A model generated the notes under the pieces. That model had not been told where the DNA came from. It saw only the letters and a program-made list of their open reading frames with translations, and did no database searches. A stretch of DNA of 64,000 nucleotides from JBNKZU01 sp050301795 (lineage in GTDB: Bacteria > Pseudomonadota > Gammaproteobacteria > Thiohalomonadales > Thiohalomonadaceae), in contig JBNKZU010000031.1 of NCBI GenBank assembly GCA_050301795.1, forward strand, positions 62,001 to 126,000, given 5' to 3'. Within the stretch, counting starts at the first letter, position 1; each line of letters opens with the position of its first letter. Below, piece after piece: positions 18,569 to 29,698 of this stretch. Both the position numbers and the translations under genes were made by a program.

Positions 18569-21500
18569 ATGCCAAAACGTAACGACATAGAAAGTATTCT
18601 GATTATTGGCGCGGGTCCGATCATTATCGGCCAGGCGTGTGAGTTTGATTACTCTGGTGCTCAGGCGTGTAAGGCGCTGCGGGAAGAGGGTTATCGAGTC
18701 ATTCTGGTCAACTCAAATCCAGCGACAATAATGACCGACCCTGAGATGGCTGATGCCACCTATATCGAGCCGATCACTTGGGAAACCGTTGCACGAATCA
18801 TTGAAAAAGAGCGCCCGGATGCACTGTTACCGACTATGGGTGGTCAGACCGCATTGAATTGTGCGCTCGATCTTGCCCGTGAGGGAGTGCTCGAAAAATA
18901 CAGTGTTGAGATGATCGGTGCCGATAAAGAGGCGATTGATAAGGCTGAAGACCGCGACAAGTTCCACAAGGCCATGACCAAGATCGGTCTGGAGATGCCA
19001 AAGGCTGCCGTTGCTCATTCAATGGAAGAGGCGTGGCAGGTTCAGGCACAGGTCGGATTCCCAACCATTATTCGCCCCTCATTCACGATGGGTGGCTCTG
19101 GCGGGGGTATCGCCTATAACAAGGAAGAGTTTGAGGAGATCTGTACCCGTGGTCTTGATCTCTCCCCAACCAATGAACTGTTAATCGAAGAGTCTATCCT
19201 CGGCTGGAAAGAGTACGAAATGGAGGTGGTGCGAGATCGTAAAGATAACTGCATCATCATCTGTTCGATTGAGAACTTTGATCCAATGGGCGTGCATACC
19301 GGAGACTCCATAACCGTTGCCCCAGCTCAGACCTTGACCGATAAAGAGTACCAAATCATGCGCGATGCCTCGTTGGCGGTTTTGCGTGAGATTGGTGTTG
19401 ATACCGGCGGCTCAAATGTCCAGTTTGCGATCAATCCTGCCGATGGCCGGATGACCATCATTGAGATGAACCCTCGTGTATCTCGCTCCTCGGCGCTGGC
19501 TTCAAAAGCGACCGGTTTTCCGATTGCGAAGGTCGCGGCAAAGCTTGCTGTGGGTTACACCCTCGATGAACTTCAAAACGATATCACCAATGGCGCTACA
19601 CCAGCATCGTTTGAGCCCTCAATCGATTATGTTGTGACCAAGATTCCTCGCTTCACGTTTGAGAAATTCCCAAAGGCGGATCCAAGTCTGACAACACAGA
19701 TGAAATCGGTTGGTGAGGTGATGGCTATTGGCCGTACTCAGCAGGAGTCGTTACAAAAAGCGCTTCGTGGTTTAGAGATTGGCGTTGATGGCTTTGATGA
19801 ACACTTTGAGCCATCGGGTGATCTGGCGGTCGATATTGATGCAATCAAACCACTGATTCGACGCCCAACAGCAGAGCGGATCTTCTATCTCGCGGATGCC
19901 TTCAGGCTTGGAATGTCGCTAGAGGATATTCATGAACTGACCCGTATCGATCTTTGGTTCTTGGTTCAAATCGAAGAGTTGGTAAAACTTGAGTCAGAAA
20001 CCAGAGCGGTTGGCGCAGAGAAGATCGATGCCGATTTTCTGTTCAAGCTTAAACGTAAAGGATTCTCAGATCGCCGTCTTGCCAAGCTGCTAGGTATTAG
20101 CGAAAAAGCGATGCGTGAAAAGCGTCAAGGTATGAATATCCGCCCGGTCTACAAGCGTGTGGATACCTGTGCTGCTGAGTTTGCAACCTCAACCGCTTAC
20201 ATGTACTCCACCTATGAGATGGAGTGTGAGGCTAATCCGACTGATCGTGAAAAGATTATGGTTTTAGGCGGTGGGCCTAACCGAATCGGACAGGGTATCG
20301 AGTTTGACTACTGCTGTGTTCATGCGGCGCTGGCAATGCGTGAGGATGGCTATGAAACCATTATGGTTAACTGTAATCCTGAAACCGTATCGACCGATTA
20401 TGACACCTCTGATCGCCTCTATTTTGAGCCATTAACACTTGAAGATGTGCTTGAGATTATCGATTTGGAAAAACCGAAAGGCGTCATCATTCAATTCGGT
20501 GGGCAGACACCGTTAAAACTAGCAAGAGAGCTTGAAGCCGCAGGTGCGCCAATTATTGGCACCACCCCTGATTCTATCGACCTTGCAGAGGATCGTGAGC
20601 GTTTTCAGCAGATGATTCAAAAACTGGGACTGAATCAACCACCAAATCGTACAGCGCGTAATGAAGAGGATGCTGTTCGTCTGGCGTTAGAGATCGGTTA
20701 TCCACTTGTTGTACGTCCATCCTACGTTTTAGGAGGTCGTGCTATGGAGATCGTCTTTAATGAAAGCGAGTTGCGTACCTATATGAGCAGCGCGGTTAAG
20801 GTCTCCAATGAGTCTCCGGTTCTGCTTGATCGTTTTCTTGATGATGCGATTGAGGTCGATGCCGATGCGATCTGCGATGGAGAGGAGGTCATCATTGGCG
20901 GCATTATGGAGCATATTGAGCAAGCGGGAATCCACTCAGGTGACTCAGCCTGCTCGTTACCACCCTATAGCCTCTCTGACGAGGTTCAGGATGAGCTAAG
21001 ACGACAACTTGCAGCAATGGCAAAAGAGCTGAAGGTTGTTGGCCTGATGAATACCCAGTTTGCGATAAAGGGTGATCAAGTCTATGTGCTTGAGGTCAAT
21101 CCCCGTGCATCCAGAACCGTTCCTTATGTCTCGAAAGCGACATCCCGTCCGCTGGCAAAGATTGCGGCACGGTGTATGGCTGGTAAAAGTCTGAAAGAGC
21201 AGGGAATCTCGGGTGAGATCATTCCGGATTATTTTTCGGTCAAAGAGTCGGTGTTCCCGTTTATCAAATTCCCGGGTGTCGATCCAATTCTAGGGCCTGA
21301 GATGAAATCAACTGGAGAGGTGATAGGAGTGGGGCGTACCTTTGGTGAGGCCTACAACAAATCACAACAGGGTGCAGGAGTGTTTCTCCCATCTAGTGGT
21401 CGTGCCTTTATTAGTGTGCGTGATACCGATAAAAATGGCGCTATACAGGCTGCGCGTGATTTAAAAGAACTCGGGTTTGATGTGGTTGCAACACGTGGCA

Positions 21501-21799
21501 CGGCAAAGGCTATTGTTGATGGTGGTGTTGAGTGTGAGACTGTCAATAAGGTTGCTGAGGATCGTCCCCATATCGTTGATATGATTAAAAACGATGAGAT
21601 TAGCTTTATCATCAATACCACAGAAGAGAAGCAGGCGATTGCCGATTCATACCTGATTCGACGAGAAGCACTGCAACACAAGGTGACCTACACCACTACA
21701 ATCGCTGGTGCATTGGCGATGATTCGCGCTATTCGCAAGCGTGACTTGGTGGCAGTCAATCGACTACAAGATTTACATACGGAGGTTGCTAATGGATAA
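18569..21799 (+). CDS. carB: Carbamoyl-phosphate synthase large subunit
   Basis: This 1076-residue enzyme makes carbamoyl phosphate from bicarbonate, ammonia and two ATP. The two homologous ATP-grasp halves are evident. The first starts [19 protein letters not shown] and has the loop [16 protein letters not shown] near residue 170. The second starts [19 protein letters not shown] near residue 565 and has [15 protein letters not shown] near 715. The C-terminal allosteric MGS-like domain (residues about 940-1076) carries [17 protein letters not shown]. Its last 8 bp overlap greA, so carA-carB-greA is one transcription unit. Confidence 0.97.
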   Translation: MPKRNDIESILIIGAGPIIIGQACEFDYSGAQACKALREEGYRVILVNSNPATIMTDPEMADATYIEPITWETVARIIEKERPDALLPTMGGQTALNCALDLAREGVLEKYSVEMIGADKEAIDKAEDRDKFHKAMTKIGLEMPKAAVAHSMEEAWQVQAQVGFPTIIRPSFTMGGSGGGIAYNKEEFEEICTRGLDLSPTNELLIEESILGWKEYEMEVVRDRKDNCIIICSIENFDPMGVHTGDSITVAPAQTLTDKEYQIMRDASLAVLREIGVDTGGSNVQFAINPADGRMTIIEMNPRVSRSSALASKATGFPIAKVAAKLAVGYTLDELQNDITNGATPASFEPSIDYVVTKIPRFTFEKFPKADPSLTTQMKSVGEVMAIGRTQQESLQKALRGLEIGVDGFDEHFEPSGDLAVDIDAIKPLIRRPTAERIFYLADAFRLGMSLEDIHELTRIDLWFLVQIEELVKLESETRAVGAEKIDADFLFKLKRKGFSDRRLAKLLGISEKAMREKRQGMNIRPVYKRVDTCAAEFATSTAYMYSTYEMECEANPTDREKIMVLGGGPNRIGQGIEFDYCCVHAALAMREDGYETIMVNCNPETVSTDYDTSDRLYFEPLTLEDVLEIIDLEKPKGVIIQFGGQTPLKLARELEAAGAPIIGTTPDSIDLAEDRERFQQMIQKLGLNQPPNRTARNEEDAVRLALEIGYPLVVRPSYVLGGRAMEIVFNESELRTYMSSAVKVSNESPVLLDRFLDDAIEVDADAICDGEEVIIGGIMEHIEQAGIHSGDSACSLPPYSLSDEVQDELRRQLAAMAKELKVVGLMNTQFAIKGDQVYVLEVNPRASRTVPYVSKATSRPLAKIAARCMAGKSLKEQGISGEIIPDYFSVKESVFPFIKFPGVDPILGPEMKSTGEVIGVGRTFGEAYNKSQQGAGVFLPSSGRAFISVRDTDKNGAIQAARDLKELGFDVVATRGTAKAIVDGGVECETVNKVAEDRPHIVDMIKNDEISFIINTTEEKQAIADSYLIRREALQHKVTYTTTIAGALAMIRAIRKRDLVAVNRLQDLHTEVANG

Positions 21800-22268
21800 A
21801 ACGCCAATGACAGCAACTGGCGCAGAGAAGTTGCGAAAAGAGTTAGAACAGCTAAAGAGCGTGGATCGTCCACGTGTGATTAAAGCGATTGCCGAGGCGC
21901 GTGAGCATGGCGATCTAAAAGAGAATGCTGAGTACCACGCTGCTCGTGAACAGCAGGGCTTTATTGAAGGTCGTATTCAGGAGATTGAGTCGAAGCTCTC
22001 AAACTCGCAAATTATTGATCCCAAAAGCATCAATGCCAACGGCAAGGTGGTTTTTGGAGCAACAGTAACCCTGCTCGATGTCGAGACCGACAAAGAGGTG
22101 GTTTATCAGATTGTTGGTGTTGATGAGGCTGATATTAAAGAGGGTAAGATCTCGATCTCGTCACCCATTGCACGAGCATTGATTGGCAAGATGATTGATG
22201 ATGTTGCTGATGTGCAGGCTCCGGGTGGCATCAGAGAGTATGAGATCATTGATATTAAATATGTTTAA
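21792..22268 (+). CDS. greA: Transcription elongation factor GreA
   Basis: This 158-residue factor stimulates cleavage of backtracked RNA in RNA polymerase. The N-terminal coiled coil ([14 protein letters not shown]...) bears the acidic tip [13 protein letters not shown], and the C-terminal FKBP-like domain includes [14 protein letters not shown] and [11 protein letters not shown] longer in-frame start exists at 21741, but ATG 21792 has GGAGG upstream and gives exactly the usual GreA length. It overlaps the carB 3' end by 8 bp. Confidence 0.96.
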   Translation: MDKTPMTATGAEKLRKELEQLKSVDRPRVIKAIAEAREHGDLKENAEYHAAREQQGFIEGRIQEIESKLSNSQIIDPKSINANGKVVFGATVTLLDVETDKEVVYQIVGVDEADIKEGKISISSPIARALIGKMIDDVADVQAPGGIREYEIIDIKYV

Positions 22269-22287
22269 TGCCATTTGTTGATTGCTT

Positions 22288-22318
22288 AACAGCCGCCAAG
22301 AAGGCGGCTGTTCTGTTT
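22288..22318 (+). terminator. Intrinsic terminator after greA
   Basis: The perfect 10-bp stem AACAGCCGCC/GGCGGCTGTT has the loop AAGAA and is followed by CTGTTTTG. It closes the carA-carB-greA unit. Confidence 0.8.
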
Positions 22319-22328
22319 TGATGTTCTG

Positions 22329-22814
22329 ATGAAAATGAAATCCACTCTAAGATACAGCTTTGTTGAGCTATTAATAATATCGCTTTGGCTCGGCGGAACC
22401 TGGATGATCGGTTTTGTTGCCGTACCGATCATCTTCGCAACACTGGATGATCGAGCGCTTGCCGGGGTGGTCGCGGGGAATATCTTTACACTATTTCGCT
22501 ACTTTGCAATATCTGCGATGGTGATCTTGTTATTGCTGAGACTGCGTTTTGGTAACCCGCTGATGTGCTGGATTGGGCGGGTGACAAGCTTGATTCTGTT
22601 ATTGTTGCTGGCGGATCAATGTTGGCTTCATCCCCAGATGATTGCGCTTAAAGCGAGTGGATTAAGTGATAGTGATGAGTTTGATTTGATGCACAAAATC
22701 TCTTCAACACTCTATACCATTAACGCTGTATTGGGTTTGGTGTTGTTAAAGCTGGTTGCCCAAAGTATCACGAAGGCAGCACTAAACGAGGTTCCTCAGC
22801 AGGGCGATAGATAA
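22329..22814 (+). CDS. DUF4149 (TMEM205-like) membrane protein
   Basis: This 161-residue protein has four hydrophobic segments: FVELLIISLWLGGTWMIGFVAVPIIF, FAISAMVILLLLRL, TSLILLLLLADQCW and LYTINAVLGLVLLKLVAQ. The Trp-Leu-Gly-Gly motif and the length match DUF4149, usually found between greA and yhbY in gammaproteobacteria. Function is unknown. Its 3' end overlaps the convergent yhbY by 47 bp. Confidence 0.82.
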   Translation: MKMKSTLRYSFVELLIISLWLGGTWMIGFVAVPIIFATLDDRALAGVVAGNIFTLFRYFAISAMVILLLLRLRFGNPLMCWIGRVTSLILLLLLADQCWLHPQMIALKASGLSDSDEFDLMHKISSTLYTINAVLGLVLLKLVAQSITKAALNEVPQQGDR

Positions 22815-23061
22815 CTGCGATGTGACCGATGCGCTGAACCAAATCAGCCTTGGTACTCTGACAAAGCTTGGTTATCATGTCATCTCGCTCTTCACGATCA
22901 ATGGCATTTACCCGAACCTTTATTAATTCGTGATGCTCAAGGGTGAGATTAAGCTCATTGAGTAGCGCAGTACTCAGTCCAGCACCGCCGACGATAACGA
23001 CTGGTTTTAGATGATGTGCGAGACCGCGTAGGTGACGTTTCTGTTTTTCACTCAATGACAT
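22768..23061 (-). CDS. yhbY: Ribosome assembly RNA-binding protein YhbY
   Basis: This 97-residue CRM-domain protein associates with pre-50S particles. MSLSEKQKRHLRGLAHHLKPVVIVGGAGLS carries the GxxG loop (GGAG), followed by HHELIKVRV and the end YRPAEEPRLVLP. The frame extends to 23121, but ATG at 23059-23061 gives the conserved N-terminus and the usual length. It is divergent from rlmE and overlaps the convergent DUF4149 gene. Confidence 0.93.
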   Translation of the reverse strand: MSLSEKQKRHLRGLAHHLKPVVIVGGAGLSTALLNELNLTLEHHELIKVRVNAIDREERDDMITKLCQSTKADLVQRIGHIAVIYRPAEEPRLVLPS

Positions 23062-23141
23062 AACACTGAACCGGTGGATTAAATGGGCGGCAACAATACC
23101 GCTGAAATTAATGAGATGCAACAGATGAGTGAAACATAGCT

Positions 23142-23762
23142 ATGGCACGAAGCAAGACAAGTCAGCGTTGGTTAAAAGAGCACTTTGATGATGAATATGT
23201 GATCCGCGCTCAACATGAAGGTTACCGTTCCCGTGCAAGCTACAAACTACTGGAGATCGATGAGAAGGATCGCCTGCTCAAGCCCGGTATGGTGGTGATT
23301 GACTTAGGTGCAGCTCCAGGGGGATGGACTCAGATTGTCACCACAAAGGTCGGTGAGCGTGGAAAGGTGATCGCAGTTGATATCCTAGAGATGGATCCGA
23401 TACCGGGAGCCGAGATCATTACCGGAGATTTTCGAGAGGATGAGGTTTTGCAACAGATCCTGGATCTTCTTGATGGATCACCGGTTGATCTTGTTTTATC
23501 CGATATGGCCCCCAATACAAGTGGTGTGAAGACAGTAGACCAACCACGAATGATCTATCTGGCTGAGTTGACGCTGGAGTTGGCCAAAACCGTATTAAAG
23601 CCCAATGGTGATATGTGTTTAAAGATCTTTCAGGGAGAGGGGTTTGAACCTTACTTGAAATTGTGTCGCCAAGCCTTCACTAAGGTAATAAGTCGAAAAC
23701 CAAAGGCCTCTCGTGCCCGTTCAAGAGAAATATATCTATTGGCGCGCGGCTATCGGGTGTAG
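23142..23762 (+). CDS. rlmE: 23S rRNA (uridine-2'-O)-methyltransferase RlmE (FtsJ)
   Basis: This 206-residue enzyme 2'-O-methylates U2552 in the 23S rRNA A-loop. The SAM-binding motif is [11 protein letters not shown] near residue 54. A K-D-K-E catalytic tetrad is compatible with [32 protein letters not shown] and the C-terminal SREIYLLA. It is followed by ftsH, the conserved ftsJ-ftsH pair. Confidence 0.96.
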   Translation: MARSKTSQRWLKEHFDDEYVIRAQHEGYRSRASYKLLEIDEKDRLLKPGMVVIDLGAAPGGWTQIVTTKVGERGKVIAVDILEMDPIPGAEIITGDFREDEVLQQILDLLDGSPVDLVLSDMAPNTSGVKTVDQPRMIYLAELTLELAKTVLKPNGDMCLKIFQGEGFEPYLKLCRQAFTKVISRKPKASRARSREIYLLARGYRV

Positions 23763-23810
23763 TACCGTTAGGTTAATATTGAGAGTATCTGAGCAAAAAG
23801 AGAAGAGACA

Positions 23811-25721
23811 TTGAACGATATTGCAAAAAATATTCTGTTGTGGGTCGTGATCGCCATTGTATTGATGTCGGTTTTTAACAACTTTGGTTCACAACATACA
23901 CAGGGAAATCAGCTTGAATATTCGCAGTTTATTCAAGATGTAAAACAGGGTCGTGTTAAACAGGTTCTGATCGAAGGCCGTTCAATCTATGGCTATTTCG
24001 ATAACAGTGAACGCTTCATCACCTATGCACCCGATGATCCAGGACTCATTGGCGATCTACTTGCCAGTGGTGTCGTTGTAAGTGCTAAACCACCGGAAAA
24101 GCAGAGTCTGTTAACCCAGATCTTTATCTCATGGTTCCCGATGCTCCTGTTAATTGGTGTCTGGATCTTCTTTATGCGCCAGATGCAGGGCGGTGGTGCC
24201 GGACGAGGTGCAATGTCGTTTGGAAAATCAAAAGCACGTCTGCTGAATGAGGATCAAGTCAAGGTCACGTTTAACGATGTTGCTGGTGCTGAAGAGGCCA
24301 AAGAAGAGGTCTCCGAGTTGGTTGAATTCCTGCGTGATCCAAGCAAGTTTCAAAAGCTTGGTGGCAAGATACCCCGTGGGGTGTTGATGGTTGGCTCACC
24401 TGGTACTGGTAAAACACTTTTAGCTCGAGCGATAGCAGGTGAGGCAAAAGTCCCTTTCTTTACGATCTCCGGTTCAGACTTTGTTGAGATGTTTGTTGGT
24501 GTCGGTGCCTCACGAGTTCGCGATATGTTTGATCAGGCGAAGAAACACTCGCCATGTATCATCTTTATTGATGAGATCGATGCGGTGGGTCGTCATCGTG
24601 GTGCCGGTCTCGGTGGTGGTCATGATGAGCGTGAACAGACACTAAACCAGTTACTGGTCGAGATGGATGGTTTTGAAGGCAACGATGGTGTAATCGTGAT
24701 CGCTGCAACCAACCGCCCGGATGTTCTGGATCCGGCATTGTTACGTCCAGGTCGTTTTGATCGTCAGGTGGTTGTTCCACTTCCCGATCTGCGTGGGCGT
24801 GAACAGATCCTGAAAGTACACATGCGTAAAGTCCCCATTAGTGATGATGTGAATGCATCAATCATTGCACGTGGCACACCTGGCTTCTCGGGTGCTGATC
24901 TGGCAAATCTGGTCAATGAAGCCGCACTATTTGCTGCTCGTGATAACGATCTAGTGGTCTCAATGGATGATTTTGAACGGGCAAAAGATAAAATCATGAT
25001 GGGTGCTGAGCGTCGTTCAATGGTGATGTCAGACGATGAGAAGAAACTGACGGCCTATCATGAAGCGGGTCATGCAATTGTTGGTCGTTTGGTTCCTGAC
25101 CATGATCCGGTACACAAGGTCACCATCATTCCTCGTGGACGCGCATTAGGCGTGACGCTGTTCCTGCCAGAGGCGGATCGTTACAGCTATAGCAAACGAC
25201 GTTTGGAGAGTCAGATCTCTAGTCTGTTTGGTGGACGTATCGCTGAAGAGCTGATCTTCGGTAAAGATAGTGTCACCACAGGCGCATCGAATGATATTGA
25301 GCGTGCAACCGAGATGGCGCGGAATATGGTCACTCGTTGGGGGCTTTCAGAAAAGCTCGGCCCTCAAACCTATAGTGAAGAGGAGGGTGAAGTTTTCCTC
25401 GGCCGCTCTGTGACCCAACACAAGAATGTATCAGATGAAACCTCTCATATTATTGATGAAGAGATTCGACTCTTTATTGAGCGCAACTATGAGCGTTCTA
25501 AAAACATTCTGACCGAAAATATCGAGATTCTGCACAATATGGCAGAGGCACTGATTAAGTATGAAACCATCGATTTAAAACAGATTGATGAGTTGATGGC
25601 TGGTAAGAAGGCGAGCCCACCGGAAGATTGGGACGATAAAACACCCAATACAGGAGGCAGTACCACAAAGGATGCGAAGAAGGGTGATGATCCGGTAGGT
25701 GATCCTGCAAGTCAGCATTAA
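23811..25721 (+). CDS. ftsH: ATP-dependent zinc metalloprotease FtsH
   Basis: This 636-residue membrane-bound AAA+ protease degrades misassembled membrane proteins and regulators such as LpxC. There are two N-terminal membrane segments, residues about 5-22 and 98-120, with a periplasmic loop between them. Walker A GSPGTGKT lies at residues 195-202 and Walker [12 protein letters not shown] near 250. The zinc site HEAGH is at 417-421, with the third ligand in the [13 protein letters not shown] helix. The TTG start is supported by AGAGAAG upstream and the family N-terminus. Confidence 0.96.
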   Translation: MNDIAKNILLWVVIAIVLMSVFNNFGSQHTQGNQLEYSQFIQDVKQGRVKQVLIEGRSIYGYFDNSERFITYAPDDPGLIGDLLASGVVVSAKPPEKQSLLTQIFISWFPMLLLIGVWIFFMRQMQGGGAGRGAMSFGKSKARLLNEDQVKVTFNDVAGAEEAKEEVSELVEFLRDPSKFQKLGGKIPRGVLMVGSPGTGKTLLARAIAGEAKVPFFTISGSDFVEMFVGVGASRVRDMFDQAKKHSPCIIFIDEIDAVGRHRGAGLGGGHDEREQTLNQLLVEMDGFEGNDGVIVIAATNRPDVLDPALLRPGRFDRQVVVPLPDLRGREQILKVHMRKVPISDDVNASIIARGTPGFSGADLANLVNEAALFAARDNDLVVSMDDFERAKDKIMMGAERRSMVMSDDEKKLTAYHEAGHAIVGRLVPDHDPVHKVTIIPRGRALGVTLFLPEADRYSYSKRRLESQISSLFGGRIAEELIFGKDSVTTGASNDIERATEMARNMVTRWGLSEKLGPQTYSEEEGEVFLGRSVTQHKNVSDETSHIIDEEIRLFIERNYERSKNILTENIEILHNMAEALIKYETIDLKQIDELMAGKKASPPEDWDDKTPNTGGSTTKDAKKGDDPVGDPASQH

Positions 25722-25750
25722 TCATATCTAATTGATTAATCAATCGAATG

Positions 25751-25783
25751 TAAACGCCCGATATACGGGCGTTTATTGTTTTT
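25751..25783 (+). terminator. Intrinsic terminator after ftsH
   Basis: The 10-bp perfect stem TAAACGCCCG/CGGGCGTTTA has the loop ATATA and is followed by TTGTTTTT. It separates rlmE-ftsH from folP. Confidence 0.85.
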
Positions 25784-25852
25784 AAGGTAGATAAACAGGA
25801 TAATTGCCCGCTCATCACATCCAGTGCTTCAATGAACTGATACGACATATCG

Positions 25853-26677
25853 ATGCAATTTAGACAATTTACGGTTGATCTCTCCAGCCCCAAAGTGATG
25901 GGCATTCTCAATATCACCCCAGACTCCTTCTCTGATGGCGGTCGGTTTATTGCACCAGAAGCAGCAATTAAACATGCCCAACAGATGGTTGATGCAGGAG
26001 CAGCATTGATTGATATCGGCGGTGAATCGACACGACCCGGTGCAGCGGCTGTCTCTGCTGATGAGGAGATGGCGCGTGTGATTCCTGTGATTGAAGTGCT
26101 TGCGAAGGTGATCCCGGTGCCAATATCGATCGATACCAGCAAACCTGAGGTGATGCGAGAGGCGGTAAATGCCGGTGCATCAATGTTAAACGATGTTAAC
26201 GGTTTGCGTGCCGAAGGTGCATTGGAGGCGGCGGCTGTGCTCAATATTCCGGTCTGTATCATGCACATGCAGGGTGAGCCAAGAACAATGCAGGCAAACC
26301 CGACCTATCACGATGTTGTCGAGGATATCTACGACTATTTTGTCTCTCGACTTGATGCTGCTGCTCAAGCTGGTCTTAAGCGTGAACGGATAATTCTTGA
26401 TCCCGGTTTTGGTTTTGGTAAGAGTCTGGCGCATAATCTGTCGCTGCTAAAACACCTAAACCGATTTCATCAACTTGAATCTCCACTACTGGTGGGGATG
26501 TCACGCAAGTCAATGATCGGTGCTGTAACCGAAAAGAGCGCTGAAGATCGACTCGCTGGAAGTGTTGCTGTCGCGACAATGGCGGCACAAATGGGGGCGC
26601 AGATTATTCGTGTTCACGATGTCGCAGAGACGGTAGATGCAATTAAGATGGTCAATGCAGTCATGCAGGCCGATTAA
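25853..26677 (+). CDS. folP: Dihydropteroate synthase
   Basis: This 274-residue TIM-barrel enzyme condenses 6-hydroxymethyl-dihydropterin pyrophosphate with p-aminobenzoate in folate synthesis and is the sulfonamide target. Signatures are [15 protein letters not shown] near residue 14, [12 protein letters not shown] near 48, DPGFGFGKS near 183 and the late GMSRKSMIG near 217. It is followed by glmM after 20 bp, the conserved folP-glmM pair. Confidence 0.96.
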   Translation: MQFRQFTVDLSSPKVMGILNITPDSFSDGGRFIAPEAAIKHAQQMVDAGAALIDIGGESTRPGAAAVSADEEMARVIPVIEVLAKVIPVPISIDTSKPEVMREAVNAGASMLNDVNGLRAEGALEAAAVLNIPVCIMHMQGEPRTMQANPTYHDVVEDIYDYFVSRLDAAAQAGLKRERIILDPGFGFGKSLAHNLSLLKHLNRFHQLESPLLVGMSRKSMIGAVTEKSAEDRLAGSVAVATMAAQMGAQIIRVHDVAETVDAIKMVNAVMQAD

Positions 26678-26697
26678 AAAAAAGACAGGTATTGAGT

Positions 26698-28047
26698 ATG
26701 GGGAATAAAAAGTATTTCGGCACAGATGGCATTCGTGGACGCGTCGGCGAAGAGCCTATTACGCCAGAATTTATGTTAAAGCTCGGTCGAGCCTTGGGAA
26801 GTGTGCTCTCAGAAAAGGGGCGCAGTAGTGTGGTGATCGGCAAAGATACCCGAATCTCAGGCTATATGTTTGAATCTGCTCTTGAGGCCGGACTATCTGC
26901 ATCTGGTATCAATATTCATCTACTCGGACCCATGCCAACACCGGCAGTTGCCTACATGGCAAGAACATTTCAGGCCGATGCCGGTATTGTCATTAGCGCT
27001 TCTCATAACCCCTATTATGACAACGGGATCAAATTCTTCTCCAGAGAAGGCACTAAGCTGGATGATGAGTTGGAACATAAGATCGAAATGGCGCTGGATC
27101 AAACACCACAAATGGCAGAGCCACCTTTATTGGGTAAAGCGAAACGAATCGTCGATGCTGCTGGGCGATATATTGAGTTCTGCAAAGGAACTATTCCAGC
27201 CGATATCAAACTAAACGGCCTTAAGATTGTGCTCGATTGCGCCCATGGCGCAACCTACCATATTGCCCCCTCTGTGTTTCGAGAGCTTGGCGCAGAGGTG
27301 ATTGTCATCGGTAATCAACCGGATGGTATTAATATCAATGTTGATTGTGGCTCAACACACATGGCGGCATTACAGCGTAGTGTGCTCGAAAACCAGGCTG
27401 ATCTCGGTATCGCATTTGATGGCGATGGTGATCGGGTGATGATGGTGGATGCTGACGGTGTTGTTATTGATGGCGATGAGCTGATCTTCATCATTGCCAG
27501 CTATCTGCATCAAAAGGGTGAGATCAAGGGCGTTGTCGGCACCTTAATGAGTAATCTCGGTATGGAGGTTGCCATTAAAGCATTGGGAATAGGGTTTGAG
27601 CGTGCGAATGTAGGTGATCGCTACGTTATGGAGAGGTTGGTCGAGAATGACTGGTGTCTCGGTGGAGAGTCGTCAGGTCACATTATCTGCCTTAAACAGA
27701 CCACGACTGGTGACGGAATTGTCGCGGCGCTACAGGTGATGTCAGCGTTGGTCAGTACCGGGCAGAGCCTCTCAGAATTGAAATCGGGAATGCACAAATA
27801 TCCACAAAAGATGATTAACCTTAAGATGCCTTCGAGAATCGATATCGTTTCAAAACCAGAGGTTAAGGCCTTTGTTGCTGAGGCCGAGAAAGAGCTGGGT
27901 GATCGTGGACGGGTTTTGCTGCGCCCTTCAGGAACTGAGCCACTAGTTCGAGTCATGGTTGAAGCGGATGAAGAGTCTCTTGTGCACAGCGTTGTTGAAA
28001 AGCTGGCCAACCAAGTCAAAGAAGTAATCGCCACAAGCGGATCATAA
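26698..28047 (+). CDS. glmM: Phosphoglucosamine mutase
   Basis: This 449-residue enzyme converts glucosamine-6-phosphate to glucosamine-1-phosphate for UDP-GlcNAc, peptidoglycan and LPS. The catalytic phosphoserine is Ser102 in [12 protein letters not shown]. The metal loop is DGDGDR near residue 243 and the C-terminal phosphate loop is [15 protein letters not shown] 26698 is preferred over TTG 26692 because it has the better AGG spacing and gives the standard [14 protein letters not shown] start. Confidence 0.96.
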   Translation: MGNKKYFGTDGIRGRVGEEPITPEFMLKLGRALGSVLSEKGRSSVVIGKDTRISGYMFESALEAGLSASGINIHLLGPMPTPAVAYMARTFQADAGIVISASHNPYYDNGIKFFSREGTKLDDELEHKIEMALDQTPQMAEPPLLGKAKRIVDAAGRYIEFCKGTIPADIKLNGLKIVLDCAHGATYHIAPSVFRELGAEVIVIGNQPDGININVDCGSTHMAALQRSVLENQADLGIAFDGDGDRVMMVDADGVVIDGDELIFIIASYLHQKGEIKGVVGTLMSNLGMEVAIKALGIGFERANVGDRYVMERLVENDWCLGGESSGHIICLKQTTTGDGIVAALQVMSALVSTGQSLSELKSGMHKYPQKMINLKMPSRIDIVSKPEVKAFVAEAEKELGDRGRVLLRPSGTEPLVRVMVEADEESLVHSVVEKLANQVKEVIATSGS

Positions 28048-28182
28048 ATCGGTCGACGAAACATCATCAGGGTAAAAATAATTCATCGAAAATCAGATCG
28101 ATGACATTGATTTATTTGACAGTTATCGGTATTCTTCGCGCCTCTTAAAATGAATTGAATATAAGCAGACAAGGTCAGGGTT
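28048..28182 (+). promoter_or_regulatory. glmM-tpiA intergenic region, possible tpiA promoter
   Basis: The 135-bp gap has no gene. A candidate -35 TTGATT (28108-28113) with -10 TATTCT after 16 bp is plausible. TTGACA at 28116-28121 lacks a -10 at the right distance. A 7-bp TCATCGA/TCGATGA stem lies upstream. Confidence 0.3.
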
Positions 28183-28935
28183 ATGCGTCAACCACTAATC
28201 GCTGGAAACTGGAAAATGAACGGCTCTCGTGCTTCGATCGAGGCGTTACTCAATGGTATCAAGCAGGGAATCGGTGAAGTAAACAGTGCAGAGGTTGCTG
28301 TATGTGCTCCATTTATCTACTTATCTGATGTTGAGTCGCAGCTACAAGGGACACCTATCGCTTGGGGTGCTCAGAATGTGAGCCAAATCGCCTCCGGTGC
28401 ATTCACTGGAGAGACCGCAGCCTCAATGTTGAATGATTTTCACTGTAAGTATGTGATTGTTGGACACTCTGAGCGTCGTTCGCTTTATGGTGAAGATGAT
28501 GCGCTGGTCGCTGAAAAGTTTGAAGTTGCCCGCGCAGCAGGTATAAAACCGATCCTCTGTGTTGGTGAAACCTTGGAAGAGCGTGAGTCTGAGATTACTC
28601 AAGATGTTGTAGCCAGACAGCTCGACGCAGTGATTGAAAAATCTGGAATTGATGCGATTGCCGATGGTGTGATTGCTTATGAGCCGGTTTGGGCTATTGG
28701 AACCGGTAAGACCGCAACTCCTGAGATGGCTCAAGAGGTTCATGCCTTTATCCGTTCAAGACTTGCAAGCAAGAGTGCGGATGTTGCCGCAAAAACTCAG
28801 ATCCTATATGGCGGTAGCATGAATGCATCAAATGCTGCTGAACTATTAGCGATGGAAGACATTGACGGTGGCCTGATTGGTGGTGCTTCACTCAAATCAG
28901 ACGACTTTTTAACGATTGCACGATCAGCGGGTTAA
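28183..28935 (+). CDS. tpiA: Triose-phosphate isomerase
   Basis: This 250-residue glycolytic TIM barrel interconverts dihydroxyacetone phosphate and glyceraldehyde-3-phosphate. It shows GNWKMNGS with the catalytic Lys, HSERRSLYGE with the His, the active-site AYEPVWAIGTGKTAT with the Glu, and the phosphate-gripping YGGSMNASN and GLIGGASL. The upstream gap to glmM may carry a weak promoter; secG follows after 8 bp. Confidence 0.97.
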   Translation: MRQPLIAGNWKMNGSRASIEALLNGIKQGIGEVNSAEVAVCAPFIYLSDVESQLQGTPIAWGAQNVSQIASGAFTGETAASMLNDFHCKYVIVGHSERRSLYGEDDALVAEKFEVARAAGIKPILCVGETLEERESEITQDVVARQLDAVIEKSGIDAIADGVIAYEPVWAIGTGKTATPEMAQEVHAFIRSRLASKSADVAAKTQILYGGSMNASNAAELLAMEDIDGGLIGGASLKSDDFLTIARSAG

Positions 28936-28943
28936 ATAGATTC

Positions 28944-29273
28944 ATGGAAACAGTTGTTTTAATAGTACATATTCTTGCTGCAGCGACATTGGTCGGATTG
29001 ATCTTGATCCAGCAGGGAAAAGGTGCAGATATGGGTGCCGCCTTTGGTAGTGGCGCTTCCTCAACCGTCTTCGGTGCACAAGGTTCTGGCTCTTTTATTA
29101 CTCGTAGCACGGCAATCTTGGCAACAATCTTTTTCCTCACGAGTCTGACGCTTGCCTATTTCTCAGGACAAGGTGTTTCCAGAAAGAGTATTACCGAAGA
29201 GGCAGCTGCAATAGAGCAGGTTCAAGAGGCTCCGGCAAATCAGGATATGCCTACGCTTCCGGTGAAAGAGTAA
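28944..29273 (+). CDS. secG: Protein translocase subunit SecG
   Basis: This 109-residue inner-membrane subunit is part of the SecYEG channel. It has two hydrophobic segments (VVLIVHILAAATLVGLILIQQG and STAILATIFFLTSLTLAYFSG). Between them lies the conserved GKGADMGAAFGSGASSTVFGAQGSGSF segment, positions about 25-50. The C-terminal tail is short and charged. The tpiA-secG-tRNA-Leu-nuo order is typical of gammaproteobacteria. Confidence 0.94.
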   Translation: METVVLIVHILAAATLVGLILIQQGKGADMGAAFGSGASSTVFGAQGSGSFITRSTAILATIFFLTSLTLAYFSGQGVSRKSITEEAAAIEQVQEAPANQDMPTLPVKE

Positions 29274-29283
29274 TTCAAGTATT

Positions 29284-29368
29284 GCCCAAGTGGTGGAATT
29301 GGTAGACACGCTATCTTGAGGGGGTAGTGGGGAGACCCGTGCCGGTTCAAATCCGGCCTTGGGCACCA
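29284..29368 (+). tRNA. tRNA-Leu(GAG)
   Basis: The acceptor stem GCCCAAG pairs with CTTGGGC and the 3' A-CCA is encoded. The anticodon stem CTATC/GGTAG encloses TTGAGGG, giving anticodon GAG. A long class II variable arm and the T arm CCGG-TTCAAAT-CCGG complete the fold. It sits after secG, as leuU does in E. coli. Confidence 0.96.
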
Positions 29369-29698
29369 TCTTTAAGCTAAAAAGCCATACTCAAAATGAG
29401 TGTGGCTTTTTTATTTGTGTAACCGGCACGGGCAAGCCCGTGCGGTGGATGAGACACCTCCCTGTGTCTCACCCCTCGGGCGCTAAGGCGTCCCATCCTG
29501 TTCCCGACAGGATGGTCAAATCCGGTTTATGCGCCATCTTTAAGCTAAAAAGCCATACTCATTTTGAGTGTGGCTTTTTTATTTGTGTAACCGGCACGGG
29601 CAAGCCCGTGTGGTGGATAAGACACCTCCCTGTGTCTCACCCTTCGGGCGCTAAGGCGTCCCATCCTGTTCCCGACAGGATGGTCAAATCCGGTTTAT
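29363..29698 (+). repeat. Two-copy 168-bp multi-hairpin tandem repeat anchored on tRNA-Leu
   Basis: Copies at about 29363-29530 and 29531-29698 are roughly 95% identical. Each has, in order: a terminator-like hairpin (GCCATACTCA/TGAGTGTGGC flanked by A and T runs, at 29379-29412 and 29547-29580), a GCACGGGC/GCCCGTGC stem, GAGACAC/GTGTCTC, and CCATCCTG/CAGGATGG. Each ends with GGTCAAATCCGG, a degenerate copy of the tRNA T-arm GGTTCAAATCCGG. The first unit therefore starts at the tRNA 3' end and each copy ends in a tRNA-like remnant. The first hairpin is the likely tRNA-Leu terminator. Confidence 0.85.

Noticed and set aside
28116..28121. TTGACA as a tpiA -35 box
   Set aside because: No -10-like hexamer lies 16-18 bp downstream; TTGATT at 28108 fits better.
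29363..29698. CRISPR or insertion sequence at the tRNA-Leu repeat
   Set aside because: The units are contiguous with no unique spacers, and there is no transposase frame or target-site duplication.
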